Source of the DNA: JARRPM01 sp963765545
GTDB taxonomy: Bacteria > Pseudomonadota > Gammaproteobacteria > Pseudomonadales > Halieaceae
Length of the DNA: 64,000 bases
Assembly (NCBI GenBank): GCA_963765545.1
Contig: CAVXWW010000004.1
Location: 1,674,001-1,738,000, forward strand
Reading direction: 5' to 3'
A program made the translations under genes and the position numbers. A model generated the notes under the pieces. It saw only the letters and a list, made by a program, of their open reading frames with translations. It had not been told where the DNA came from and searched no databases. This document shows, piece after piece, positions 1 through 8,985 of this stretch. How positions within the stretch are numbered: the stretch's first letter is position 1; every line of letters starts with the position of its first letter.

Positions 1-773
1 GCCAGCGGCAATGCGCTGGGTCCGTCACACAGGGCCTTGTCCGGCTCGGGGTGAGCCTCCAGGAACAGGCCCGCCAGGCCGACGGCCATCCCGGCCCGGG
101 CCAGATCTGTCACCTGCGAGCGACGACCGCCAGAGGCCGCGCCGCCGGGATCCCTGCACTGCAGGGCGTGCGTGACGTCGAAAATCAGCGGGGCATTGGC
201 GCAAGCCTTCTTCATCACTCCGAACCCCAACATATCGACCACCAGGTTGTCGTAGCCGAAGTTGCTGCCACGCTCGCACAGCAGGATCCGGTTATTGCCG
301 CACTCGGCAAATTTTTCCGCTACATTCGCCATCTGGGACGGGCTGAGGAACTGTGGTTTCTTGATATTGATGATGGCACCGGTGGCAGCCATGGACTCCA
401 CCAGATCAGTCTGACGTGCGAGAAACGCAGGCAATTGCAGGATATCGCAAACCTCGGCGACAGGTGCTGCCTGTTCGGGGGTATGCACATCAGTGATAAC
501 CGGCACACCGTATGTCGACTTCACTTCGGCCAGGATCGACAGCCCCTCTTCAAGCCCGGGCCCCCGATAGGAGTGAATGGAGGAGCGATTGGCCTTGTCA
601 AAAGAGGCTTTGAAAACGTAGGGAATGCCCAGACGAGAACAAACCTCGGCATAATGCCCTGCGACCTCCAGGGCGAAGTCCCTGCTCTCCAGGACGTTAA
701 CGCCGCCCAGCAATACAAAAGGGGCCGTATTGTCAAAGCGTATGCCCTCTAACGAGACAGTCTGGTCAGTCAT
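1..773 (-). CDS. kdsA: 3-deoxy-8-phosphooctulonate synthase (KDO-8-P synthase), 3' end outside window
   Basis: The enzyme condenses phosphoenolpyruvate with arabinose 5-phosphate to give KDO 8-phosphate, a cytosolic step in making the lipopolysaccharide inner core. I translated the minus strand from the ATG at 773. The frame stays open to the window edge for 257 codons of the roughly 280 usual for the family. Family hallmarks are present: VFKASFDKANRSS near residue 55, the IINIKKPQFLSP segment, ERGSNFGYDNLVVDM, and DVTHALQ. It lies directly downstream of pyrG with a 39-bp gap, matching the pyrG-kdsA(-eno) order known in gamma-proteobacteria, so eno may lie just outside the window. Only the last ~25 residues are missing, through truncation by the window. 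Confidence 0.95.
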   Translation of the reverse strand, partial: MTDQTVSLEGIRFDNTAPFVLLGGVNVLESRDFALEVAGHYAEVCSRLGIPYVFKASFDKANRSSIHSYRGPGLEEGLSILAEVKSTYGVPVITDVHTPEQAAPVAEVCDILQLPAFLARQTDLVESMAATGAIINIKKPQFLSPSQMANVAEKFAECGNNRILLCERGSNFGYDNLVVDMLGFGVMKKACANAPLIFDVTHALQCRDPGGAASGGRRSQVTDLARAGMAVGLAGLFLEAHPEPDKALCDGPSALPL

Positions 774-812
774 GGCCGTACCTCAATATGCGTATTAAAA
801 ACAGGGTGCCGC

Positions 813-2453
813 CTAGGCGGCCCTGACCCTGGCATGGGCCATCGCAGCTTCAATATAGCTGGTGAACAGAGGATGCCCTCCCCGGGGATTGGATGTGAAC
901 TCAGGGTGAAACTGGCAGGCAATAAACCAGGGGTGATCCGGCAGTTCGACGATCTCTACCAGGGAGCGGTCAGCCGACCAGCCCACAACACCCATACCGG
1001 CATCGCGTAACTGATCGAGGTAATTATTATTGATCTCATAGCGGTGGCGATGGCGCTCCATAACGGTTTCCGCACCATAGACTTCACGCACTTTGCTGCC
1101 TTCGTCCAGGTGACAGAGCTGGGCGCCCAAACGCATGGTCCCGCCCTTGTCCGAGCTTTCGTCGCGGGATTCGGTCTTGCCGTCGACATTCATCCACTCG
1201 GTGATCAGCGCCACGATAGGATGCGGCGTCGCCGGGTTCATCTCAGTAGAGTCGGCGCCCTCCAGGCCACAGACATTGCGAGCGTATTCCACCAGGGCGA
1301 CGTGCATACCCAGACAGATACCCAGGAAGGGTATCTTGTTCTCACGGGCATAGCGCACGGCAGTGATCTTGCCCTCCACGCCGCGATCCCCGAACCCACC
1401 GGGAACCAGGATGGCGTCGATACCCTCCAGCACACCAGTGCCCTTGCGTTCGATGTCCTCGGCGTCGATGTACTCAACCTTCACTTCGGTGAGGTTTTGC
1501 AGCCCGGCATGCTTGAGCGCTTCATTAAGTGACTTGTAGGCATCGAGGAGGTCGACGTACTTGCCCACCATGGCTACCCGCACCTGGCCGGTGGTTTCGC
1601 TGAATTCCCGCTCCAGCACATCCTCCCAGTCGGACAGGTCTGCCTCGGACTTGCATTCGATACCGAAGCGCTCTACCACAAAGTCGTCGAGGTGGTGGTC
1701 GCGCAACATACCTGGAATAAGGTAGATAGAGTCCGCGTCCAGCAGCGGGATTACCGCTCGCTCTTCCACATTGGTGAACAGGGAGATCTTCTTGCGCGCG
1801 CTCTCCTCGATATCCACCGCGCAGCGGCACAGCAGGATGTCCGGCTGCAGGCCGATAGAGCGCAATTCCTTGACAGAGTGCTGGGTGGGCTTGGTCTTGA
1901 TTTCACCGGCGGTGGCAATATAGGGAACCAGTGTCAGGTGCATCAGCAAAGCGCGACTGGCGCCCAGCTCCACTTTCAGCTGCCGTGTCGCTTCCAGGAA
2001 GGGCAGGCCTTCTATATCGCCAACAGTGCCGCCGATCTCGACAATCGCCACTTCTGCATCGCCCGCGCCCAGTATCACCCGGCGTTTGATCTCGTCTGTA
2101 ATATGGGGAATCACCTGCACCGTACCACCCAGGTAGTCGCCCCTGCGCTCTTTGCGCAGCACCGTGTTATACACCCGGCCCGTGGTGAAGTTGTTGGTGC
2201 GCTTCATAGTGGTGTGGGTGAAACGCTCGTAATGTCCCAGGTCGAGATCGGTCTCGGCGCCATCTTCGGTCACGAAGACCTCGCCGTGCTGAAACGGGCT
2301 CATGGTACCCGGATCGACATTGATATAGGGATCCAGCTTGAGCAGGGTGACCTTGATACCGCGCGCCTCAAGCACCGCTGCAAGAGAAGCCGCGGCAATC
2401 CCTTTACCCAGAGACGAAACCACACCACCTGTGACGAAGACGTAACGCGTCAT
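813..2453 (-). CDS. pyrG: CTP synthase
   Basis: Makes CTP from UTP, ATP and glutamine, the last step of pyrimidine nucleotide synthesis in the cytosol. The 546 residues match the usual length. The N-terminal synthetase domain (about 1-270) opens with FVTGGVVSSLGKG and carries IVEIGGTVGDIE near 140. The C-terminal class I glutamine amidotransferase domain carries VPGGFGDRG, the nucleophile Cys380 in GICLGMH, and a CQFHPEFTSNP segment holding the His and Glu of the triad. The gene follows tilS after 129 bp and precedes kdsA on the same strand. CTP also feeds CMP-KDO, so the link to kdsA makes metabolic sense. I see no irregularity. Confidence 0.97.
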   Translation of the reverse strand: MTRYVFVTGGVVSSLGKGIAAASLAAVLEARGIKVTLLKLDPYINVDPGTMSPFQHGEVFVTEDGAETDLDLGHYERFTHTTMKRTNNFTTGRVYNTVLRKERRGDYLGGTVQVIPHITDEIKRRVILGAGDAEVAIVEIGGTVGDIEGLPFLEATRQLKVELGASRALLMHLTLVPYIATAGEIKTKPTQHSVKELRSIGLQPDILLCRCAVDIEESARKKISLFTNVEERAVIPLLDADSIYLIPGMLRDHHLDDFVVERFGIECKSEADLSDWEDVLEREFSETTGQVRVAMVGKYVDLLDAYKSLNEALKHAGLQNLTEVKVEYIDAEDIERKGTGVLEGIDAILVPGGFGDRGVEGKITAVRYARENKIPFLGICLGMHVALVEYARNVCGLEGADSTEMNPATPHPIVALITEWMNVDGKTESRDESSDKGGTMRLGAQLCHLDEGSKVREVYGAETVMERHRHRYEINNNYLDQLRDAGMGVVGWSADRSLVEIVELPDHPWFIACQFHPEFTSNPRGGHPLFTSYIEAAMAHARVRAA

Positions 2454-2582
2454 AATAGCCTTTTTACTATGCTGTATTGCCAGACAAAAACACGCTCACT
2501 CAGCCCCCGTAGGGAATGAAATCGACGGGTGCGAGTCCTGCGAAAAGATGGGAAGTCAGGCTACCAGAAAGCCGCAGCCAGC

Positions 2583-3944
<1,362 letters not shown>

Positions 3945-3979
3945 AATAACCCGCGGCTTGAAGGGCGGCCTGGGCCCGC

Positions 3980-4927
3980 CTAGTTACCGTAGGACATCAG
4001 GCGCTGGTAGCGCTTGGCCAGCAGATCCTCAAGGGGTAATTGCCCCAGAGCAATCAACTGTTCCAGCAGGTGGGCCTTGATCCTATTCGCCATTTCCTCC
4101 GGGTCGCGGTGGGCGCCCCCGAGTGGTTCGGGAATGGTTGCATCTACAATTCCGAGCTCCTGCAGCACTGAGGATGTCACGCCCATGGCCGCAGCGGCCT
4201 CCGGGGCATTCTCGGTGCTCTTCCAGATGATATTGGCGCAGCCTTCGGGCGAGATGACGAAATAGGTTGAATACTGCAGCATGACCAGATGGTCTCCTAC
4301 ACCTATACCCAGCGCACCGCCGGAACTGCCCTCACCGATGACCACGCAGATAATAGGCGTCGCCAGCCTGGACATCACTGCCAGGTTGCGGGCGATCGAT
4401 TCACTGATACCGCGTTCCTCCGAATCGATGCCCGGGTAGGCTCCCGGGGTATCGATCAGGGTAATGACCGGCAGCTTGAATCGTTCGGCTGTTTCCATCA
4501 GGCGCAGAGCCTTGCGATAACCCTCAGGCTTGGGCATGCCGAAATTGCGCAACACCTTGTCCTTTACCGCGCGCCCTTTCTCCTGGCCAATCACCATGAC
4601 AGGCTGGCCTTCCAGCCGGGCCACACCACCCACGATAGCCCGGTCGTCACCAAAGTGACGGTCGCCGTGCAATTCGTCGAATTCCTCGAATACCAGTGGC
4701 AGGTAATCCATGGTGTAGGGGCGCAGCGGGTGCCGCGCCACCCGGACCGTGTCCCAGGGGCTGAGATTAGAGTAGATTTTTTCGGTGAGCTTGGTGCTCT
4801 TCGCGCGCAGCGTCTCGATTTCTTCGCTGATATTGATCTCATTGTCCGAGCCAACGAGGCGCAACTCCTCGATCTTGACCTCCAGATCGGCGATTGGCTG
4901 TTCGAAATCGAGATAATTGGGGTTCAT
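3980..4927 (-). CDS. accA: Acetyl-CoA carboxylase carboxyltransferase subunit alpha
   Basis: Alpha half of the carboxyltransferase that moves CO2 from biotin-BCCP to acetyl-CoA to form malonyl-CoA, the first committed step of fatty acid synthesis. From the ATG at 4927 the protein is 315 residues, as usual, and starts MNPNYLDFEQPIADLE, which aligns with the conserved AccA start. A GTG four codons upstream (4939) is possible but would add residues outside the family. The crotonase-fold core is clear: IGQEKGR, GAYPGIDSEERG, IGEGSSGGALGIG and SPEGCANIIW. It is the first gene of an apparent accA-tilS-pyrG-kdsA run on the minus strand. The 194 bp upstream hold no gene that I can support. Confidence 0.96.
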   Translation of the reverse strand: MNPNYLDFEQPIADLEVKIEELRLVGSDNEINISEEIETLRAKSTKLTEKIYSNLSPWDTVRVARHPLRPYTMDYLPLVFEEFDELHGDRHFGDDRAIVGGVARLEGQPVMVIGQEKGRAVKDKVLRNFGMPKPEGYRKALRLMETAERFKLPVITLIDTPGAYPGIDSEERGISESIARNLAVMSRLATPIICVVIGEGSSGGALGIGVGDHLVMLQYSTYFVISPEGCANIIWKSTENAPEAAAAMGVTSSVLQELGIVDATIPEPLGGAHRDPEEMANRIKAHLLEQLIALGQLPLEDLLAKRYQRLMSYGN

Positions 4928-5121
4928 GCGACACGACACTCACTGGAGAACAAGAGCGGCCAGTGTACAAAAATATTGGGATGCAGACCAATAGCAGATC
5001 ACCCGAGAAAAACGGCACTATGCAGCAAAAGCAAGGGGCGCTGCACGGCGCCGCTGCAACCCGCGCCACCGGGCTGTCACATGCGATGTGGGCCCGGATG
5101 AGATCCCCACCCGCACCGCGC

Positions 5122-5775
5122 TCAGTCTGCCAGGTATATCCTCACGTCCCGGAACGCCGCCGATTCGTCAAGGTCGGGCAGCGTGCAACTCGCCTGGCGA
5201 GCTATCTGCCGGTAGGGCGGGTGATCAAAGTCCTTAACCCGGGAATCCGCGACCAGCACCTTCTGGGCCCGACCGACAAAACGCTGCAGCCAGCTGAGAT
5301 TGGCCCTGTCATAAAGCACATCCGCGACGATAATCAGGTCGATATCGCCCCGCACACGGTCAAAGTCTGCGGCATAGACCAGATCCACGCCACAGCGCCG
5401 GGCATTACTACGGGTTGCTGCCAACGCCAGCGGATCGATATCACAGGCGATAACCTCGGCGGCGCCGGCCATGGCGGCAGCAATGGCTACCACCCCCGAG
5501 CCACAACCAAAATCCAGCACGCGCTTGCCCTGCACCCACTGCGGCTGTTCCAGCAAATAGCGTGCGAGCACCTGCCCGGAAGCCCAGCAAAAGACCCAGT
5601 ACAAAGGGTTGTCCATAACCCGCCGCACAGCCTCCGGAGAGAGCCCTTCCTGAGGGTAATCGCTGGCCAGTAGCAACAGGCGCACCGCCGGTGTAGCGGG
5701 CAAGGCGACCTCCTCCAGTTTGGCCCCGGGTAATATTCGTTGCAGCGATTCACGCAGCAAATTGTCGTCAGGCAT
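5122..5775 (-). CDS. Class I SAM-dependent methyltransferase (Nnt1/ETFB-lysine-methyltransferase-like)
   Basis: A small cytosolic methyltransferase of about 217 residues. It shows the SAM-binding motif VLDFGCGSGVVAIAAA, an acidic CDIDPLAL loop, and DLIIVADVLYD as post-motif, the pattern of the nicotinamide-N-methylase-like / protein-lysine methyltransferase group. The open frame reaches up to 5868, with ATGs at 5805 and 5775. I chose 5775 because the protein then starts MPDDNLLRESLQRILPGA, which fits my memory of relatives in this family. None of the starts has a strong ribosome binding site. It is divergent from the pseudouridine synthase at 5891. The substrate cannot be read from sequence; a translation factor or electron-transfer protein lysine is possible. 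Confidence 0.8.
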   Translation of the reverse strand: MPDDNLLRESLQRILPGAKLEEVALPATPAVRLLLLASDYPQEGLSPEAVRRVMDNPLYWVFCWASGQVLARYLLEQPQWVQGKRVLDFGCGSGVVAIAAAMAGAAEVIACDIDPLALAATRSNARRCGVDLVYAADFDRVRGDIDLIIVADVLYDRANLSWLQRFVGRAQKVLVADSRVKDFDHPPYRQIARQASCTLPDLDESAAFRDVRIYLAD

Positions 5776-5890
5776 GGTGGTACCTGGTGCGCAAAAAAAA
5801 CGCATGTTAGCACCGTCAGCAATGCTGCCCACACAGATCGTTGCGCAACAGTCGTATGCCGGCGCCACAGGGTTCTATAGAATACAGGCC

Positions 5891-6553
5891 ATGCTCGAGC
5901 CCCCACCTTATCTTGTCCCGCACAGCCAGGAAGAAATTCGCATTCTGTACGAGGACGCCGACCTGCTGCTGGTGCGCAAACCCGACCTTCTGCTCACCAT
6001 CCCCGGCCGCCATCCCCTCAACAAGGACTGCCTGATAACCCGGTTACAGCAACACTATCCCTCGGCAAGCATCGTCCACCGACTCGACCTCGACACCTCG
6101 GGCGTCATGGTTGTCCCGCTGAACAAACCCACCCACGCCCATATCAGTCGCCAGTTCCAGCAGCGGCAAGTGGAAAAAACCTATCACGCGGTTGTTTACG
6201 GCATCATTCCCGAAGACCGGGGCGAGATCGACCTGCCCATAGCCACCGATTGGGAGAACCGGCCCAGGCAGATGATCTGTCACGAGCGCGGCAGGCAGGC
6301 ACTGACTCGCTTCGAAGTACTGGAACGCGGCAGCGACCGCACCAGGGTGTTACTGAAACCTGTCACCGGTCGCTCGCATCAGTTACGCATCCATATGCGC
6401 GAACTGGGCCACCCTATCCTGGGGTGTGACATGTACGCCCATCCCGAGGCGCTGGCCATGGCATCCCGCCTGTTACTGCATGCAACCGTCCTCGCCTTCG
6501 AACACCCCGCCACTGGGGAATGGTTGTCAGGAGAATGCCCGCCAGATTTCTAG
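5891..6553 (+). CDS. rluA: RluA-family pseudouridine synthase
   Basis: Isomerises specific uridines in 23S rRNA and/or tRNA to pseudouridine. The 220-residue protein starts at the ATG at 5891 (MLEPPPYLVPHSQEEIRILY). The frame is open further upstream, but that part overlaps the divergent methyltransferase and looks non-coding. The catalytic segment IVHRLDLDTSGVMVV carries the active Asp, followed by KTYHAVVYG, a PVTGRSHQLRIHM block and LGHPILGCDMY. There is no S4 domain, and the short length matches RluA itself (dual 23S rRNA U746 / tRNA U32 specificity) better than RluC/D, so the symbol is likely but not certain. It converges with the rhodanese gene, leaving 34 bp between stops. Confidence 0.87.
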   Translation: MLEPPPYLVPHSQEEIRILYEDADLLLVRKPDLLLTIPGRHPLNKDCLITRLQQHYPSASIVHRLDLDTSGVMVVPLNKPTHAHISRQFQQRQVEKTYHAVVYGIIPEDRGEIDLPIATDWENRPRQMICHERGRQALTRFEVLERGSDRTRVLLKPVTGRSHQLRIHMRELGHPILGCDMYAHPEALAMASRLLLHATVLAFEHPATGEWLSGECPPDF

Positions 6554-6587
6554 GGGCTGTGGCCACGGCGACACGGATGACTTCAGG

Positions 6588-7388
6588 TTAACTTTCACCC
6601 AGGTAACTGCACCAATCACTCCAGCTACCGGCATACAGTGTTGCATCGTCTCTTCCCAGCAGCGCCAGGCTGAACAGATTGACACAAGCAGTCACGCCAG
6701 AGCCACAGTAGACAACCAGTTGTTCAGCCTCCAGTGCCTCACCCCAGTGTGCCCGCAAGTCGTCGGCTTCACGCATTTTGCCGTCCGCTGAGGTCACCCC
6801 CTGCCAGGGCCGGTTGACCGCTCCGGGAATGTGTCCGGCAATGGGGTCGATGGGCTCCTCCAGCCCCTGGTAACGACGCTCCTCCCTGGAGTCCACCAGC
6901 AATGCGCCCCCCTGCTGAAGGGTGCGAAGGGCATCGATATCACACCAGTCGCTGAACTGCCCCTGCCCACCGGCCGCACCGGTCCCCGGCTGGTTTGCGT
7001 CGGTTTCGGGCCGACCACCCGTTGCAAGCCAGGCCTGGTAGCCGCCATTGAGCAACCGCGGGGGACGGTATCCAAGGCTGCGCATCAACCACCACAGCCG
7101 TGCTGCAAAGGCAAAACGCGTATCGTCGTAGGCGATGACATCGGTGTCTTTACGCACACCGTAGCTGGTCAGCAACGCGACAAAACGCTGCGCCTCCGGC
7201 AACGGATGCCGGCCACCATGCGCGGAGACAAGGCCCGACAGGTCGCTTCCAAGGTCCAGGTAATATGCGCCCGGAATATGGCCCTCGAGGTACTGGCGTC
7301 GGCCAGCCCCGGGATCTGCAAGGGAATAGCGGCAGTCAAAAATAAGCTGCCGCGGGAAAGTCGCCAATTGTTCAGCTTCGATCAGCAT
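6588..7388 (-). CDS. Two-domain rhodanese-like sulfurtransferase
   Basis: Transfers a sulfane sulfur from a donor (thiosulfate or 3-mercaptopyruvate) to an acceptor thiol or cyanide. The 266 residues form two rhodanese domains. The inactive N-terminal one has EGHIPGAYYLDL near 35 and a VIAYDDTRFAFAAR loop without cysteine. The active C-terminal one has LLVDSRE, GHIPGAVNRPW near 186 and the loop VVYCGSGVTA with nucleophile Cys228. The loop CGSGVT is the form found in 3-mercaptopyruvate sulfurtransferases (SseA type), so that substrate is favoured. It converges with rluA. No signal peptide is visible, so it is cytosolic. Confidence 0.9.
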   Translation of the reverse strand: MLIEAEQLATFPRQLIFDCRYSLADPGAGRRQYLEGHIPGAYYLDLGSDLSGLVSAHGGRHPLPEAQRFVALLTSYGVRKDTDVIAYDDTRFAFAARLWWLMRSLGYRPPRLLNGGYQAWLATGGRPETDANQPGTGAAGGQGQFSDWCDIDALRTLQQGGALLVDSREERRYQGLEEPIDPIAGHIPGAVNRPWQGVTSADGKMREADDLRAHWGEALEAEQLVVYCGSGVTACVNLFSLALLGRDDATLYAGSWSDWCSYLGES

Positions 7389-7487
7389 CGATTATGATTT
7401 CCACGCAGTCTAATTGCGCCTCGGGCTGCTGCAGCAGCCGGCATTGCTAAAGAGTAGGCGAGTCGAAGGAAATTCACTAGACTTGGT

Positions 7488-8015
7488 TTGATCGATGTAC
7501 GGGGTATCACCTTGGTTACCACCACTCGCACCACTTCGAAGCTGATGATTGTGGCAACGCCGAACCGCTCGGCCAGCTGGCGTGCCAACAAATTGGTTCT
7601 GATCGCCCTTGCGATACCGTCACTGGGCATTGCCACCGGCTTCGCCATGATAGGCGCATGGCCCATTTTGCCCTTTGCCGGGCTGGAATTGCTGGCGGTG
7701 GGCTCGGCGCTCTATTATGTCAACTGGAAATTACAGTACCGTCATGTAATCACCCTGAGCGAGGACTGCGTCTATATCGACAAGGGCTTCTATGCCCCCA
7801 GGCAGAGCTGGAAGTTCCCGCGCCAGGGTACTGGCCTGGCCATAGTGCCCGAACAACACCCCTGGGACGGGCCCGGCCTGTCACTGCAGGGTACGGGCGA
7901 ATCGGTCAGCGTGGGCGAATTCCTCAATCGCGACGATAGCCTGAAGCTCGCCAATCTGCTGCGCCAGGAATTTCGCGTTGGCAGCTACAGTGCGCAGGGC
8001 AACAGGCTCTTCTAG
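7488..8015 (+). CDS. DUF2244 integral membrane protein
   Basis: A small inner-membrane protein of unknown role. Two adjoining hydrophobic helices lie at about residues 37-57 and 60-77, around FAMIGAWPILPFAGLELLAVGSALYYV. A soluble domain with repeated beta-like segments (ITLSEDCVYIDKG, GLSLQGTGESVSVGEFLN) follows, matching the DUF2244 family as I remember it. The start is uncertain. The longest frame begins with TTG at 7488, another TTG lies at 7512, and the first ATG at 7545 would leave MIVATPNRSASWRANK before the helices. The stop codon lies inside a perfect 34-bp inverted repeat shared with the converging crotonase gene. Confidence 0.75.
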   Translation: MIDVRGITLVTTTRTTSKLMIVATPNRSASWRANKLVLIALAIPSLGIATGFAMIGAWPILPFAGLELLAVGSALYYVNWKLQYRHVITLSEDCVYIDKGFYAPRQSWKFPRQGTGLAIVPEQHPWDGPGLSLQGTGESVSVGEFLNRDDSLKLANLLRQEFRVGSYSAQGNRLF

Positions 8016-8082
8016 GGCACCTCTGAACAATGGCAATCGCGCTCAGCGGAGCGCGATTGCCATTGTTCAGAGGTGCCCTAGA
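8011..8082. repeat. Perfect 34-bp inverted repeat between converging genes
   Basis: The left arm is 8011-8044, the loop AGCG is 8045-8048, and the right arm is 8049-8082. All 34 positions pair, beginning TCTAGGGCACCTCTGAACAA and closing with CGCGCTC/GAGCGCG. The repeat holds the stop codons of both converging genes (TAG ending at 8015, and the minus-strand TAG at 8078-8080). No T-tract follows on either side, so it is not a textbook Rho-independent terminator, although so strong a hairpin could still stop or protect both transcripts. Arms this long and identical also fit a palindromic miniature transposable element. Confidence 0.95.
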
Positions 8083-8854
8083 TATCCCCAAAGTCACCGT
8101 GGCGACCTTTGCCCCGGGCGAACCGGGTAGCACCCGCCACGGTCTCACGACTCTCTATAACCTCCATACCGCGTCGAAATTCGTTCGCCATGGCCTGCTC
8201 CATGGGTAAATCCCACTGCTCACAGGCGCTCAGGCGATCAGAACGCAGGCAGTTTGGCGGAAAGCGACACAGCTCGCCCGCCAGTTCCAGGGCAGCATTG
8301 AGCGCCTCCCCGTCAGCTACAAGCCGATTGGCCAGACCTATCTGCATGGCCTCCTCAGCCCCAACCGCACGGCCCGTGAGTATCAGGTCCATGGCCCGAC
8401 TGTGGCCTATCAGCCGGGGCAGGCGGACAGTACCGCCGTCGACCAGTGGCACGCCCCAGCGGCGACAATACACACCCATTACCGCACTTTGCTCCATTAC
8501 CCGCAGGTCACACCAAAGGGCGAGCTCCATGCCCCCGGCCACCGCATGACCGGCGATGGCAGCGATGACCGGCTTACCGAGCAACATACGCGACGGACCC
8601 ATTGGGCCATCCCCTTCGGGCGCCAGTTGATTGCTTTGCGCCTCGGCAGCCACTGCCTTGAGGTCGGCCCCTGCGCAGAACGTCCCGAACTCACCGTGCA
8701 GAATGGCCACATCGCTGTCAGGGTTGGCATCAAACGCCCTGAAGGCCTGCGCCAGCGCGTGAGCAGTGGGGCCATCCACAGCATTGCGCACCTCGGGACG
8801 CGACAAGCGCACGATAGTAATGCGATCGCGAATATCCACCCTGACTGAATCCAT
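8078..8854 (-). CDS. Enoyl-CoA hydratase/isomerase (crotonase) family protein
   Basis: Likely acts on an acyl-CoA thioester in the cytosol (hydration or isomerisation). The 258 residues show the crotonase fold: RPEVRNAVDG near 20, the oxyanion-hole segment FGTFCAGADLKAV near 58, and AIAGHAVAGGMELALWCDLRV near 100. GVPLVDGGTVRLPRLIG follows at the place where classical hydratases have their second glutamate. An aspartate (VDGG) stands there, so the reaction may not be plain hydration. It is divergent from the DUF3604 lipoprotein gene, 131 bp away, and its stop is inside the 34-bp inverted repeat. The exact substrate cannot be inferred. Confidence 0.88.
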   Translation of the reverse strand: MDSVRVDIRDRITIVRLSRPEVRNAVDGPTAHALAQAFRAFDANPDSDVAILHGEFGTFCAGADLKAVAAEAQSNQLAPEGDGPMGPSRMLLGKPVIAAIAGHAVAGGMELALWCDLRVMEQSAVMGVYCRRWGVPLVDGGTVRLPRLIGHSRAMDLILTGRAVGAEEAMQIGLANRLVADGEALNAALELAGELCRFPPNCLRSDRLSACEQWDLPMEQAMANEFRRGMEVIESRETVAGATRFARGKGRHGDFGDI

Positions 8855-8985
8855 ATTTCATCACCTTATTGCGCGTTTGTCTGTGTGGGGAGTTTACCCC
8901 AATGCGAGGCGGCATGGCCCCCTGTGGACGCGGACCATGCCAGCCCCTATCATCATCGGCTGACCCCTGGCAGGTACAGATTAAA

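Noticed and set aside
51..752. Long plus-strand open frame opposite kdsA
   Set aside because: The minus strand encodes a clear KDO-8-P synthase across the whole interval. The plus-strand translation resembles no family.
1692..2519. Long plus-strand open frame opposite pyrG
   Set aside because: It is the antisense of a highly conserved CTP synthase domain. It has no ribosome site and no recognisable domain.
2454..2582. Possible tRNA or small RNA between tilS and pyrG
   Set aside because: A GGTGCGAGTCCTGC segment recalls a T-arm, but no acceptor stem, D-arm or anticodon stem could be fitted around it.
7382..7666. Minus-strand 94-residue frame overlapping the DUF2244 gene
   Set aside because: It overlaps a membrane protein with a recognised family and shows no motif.
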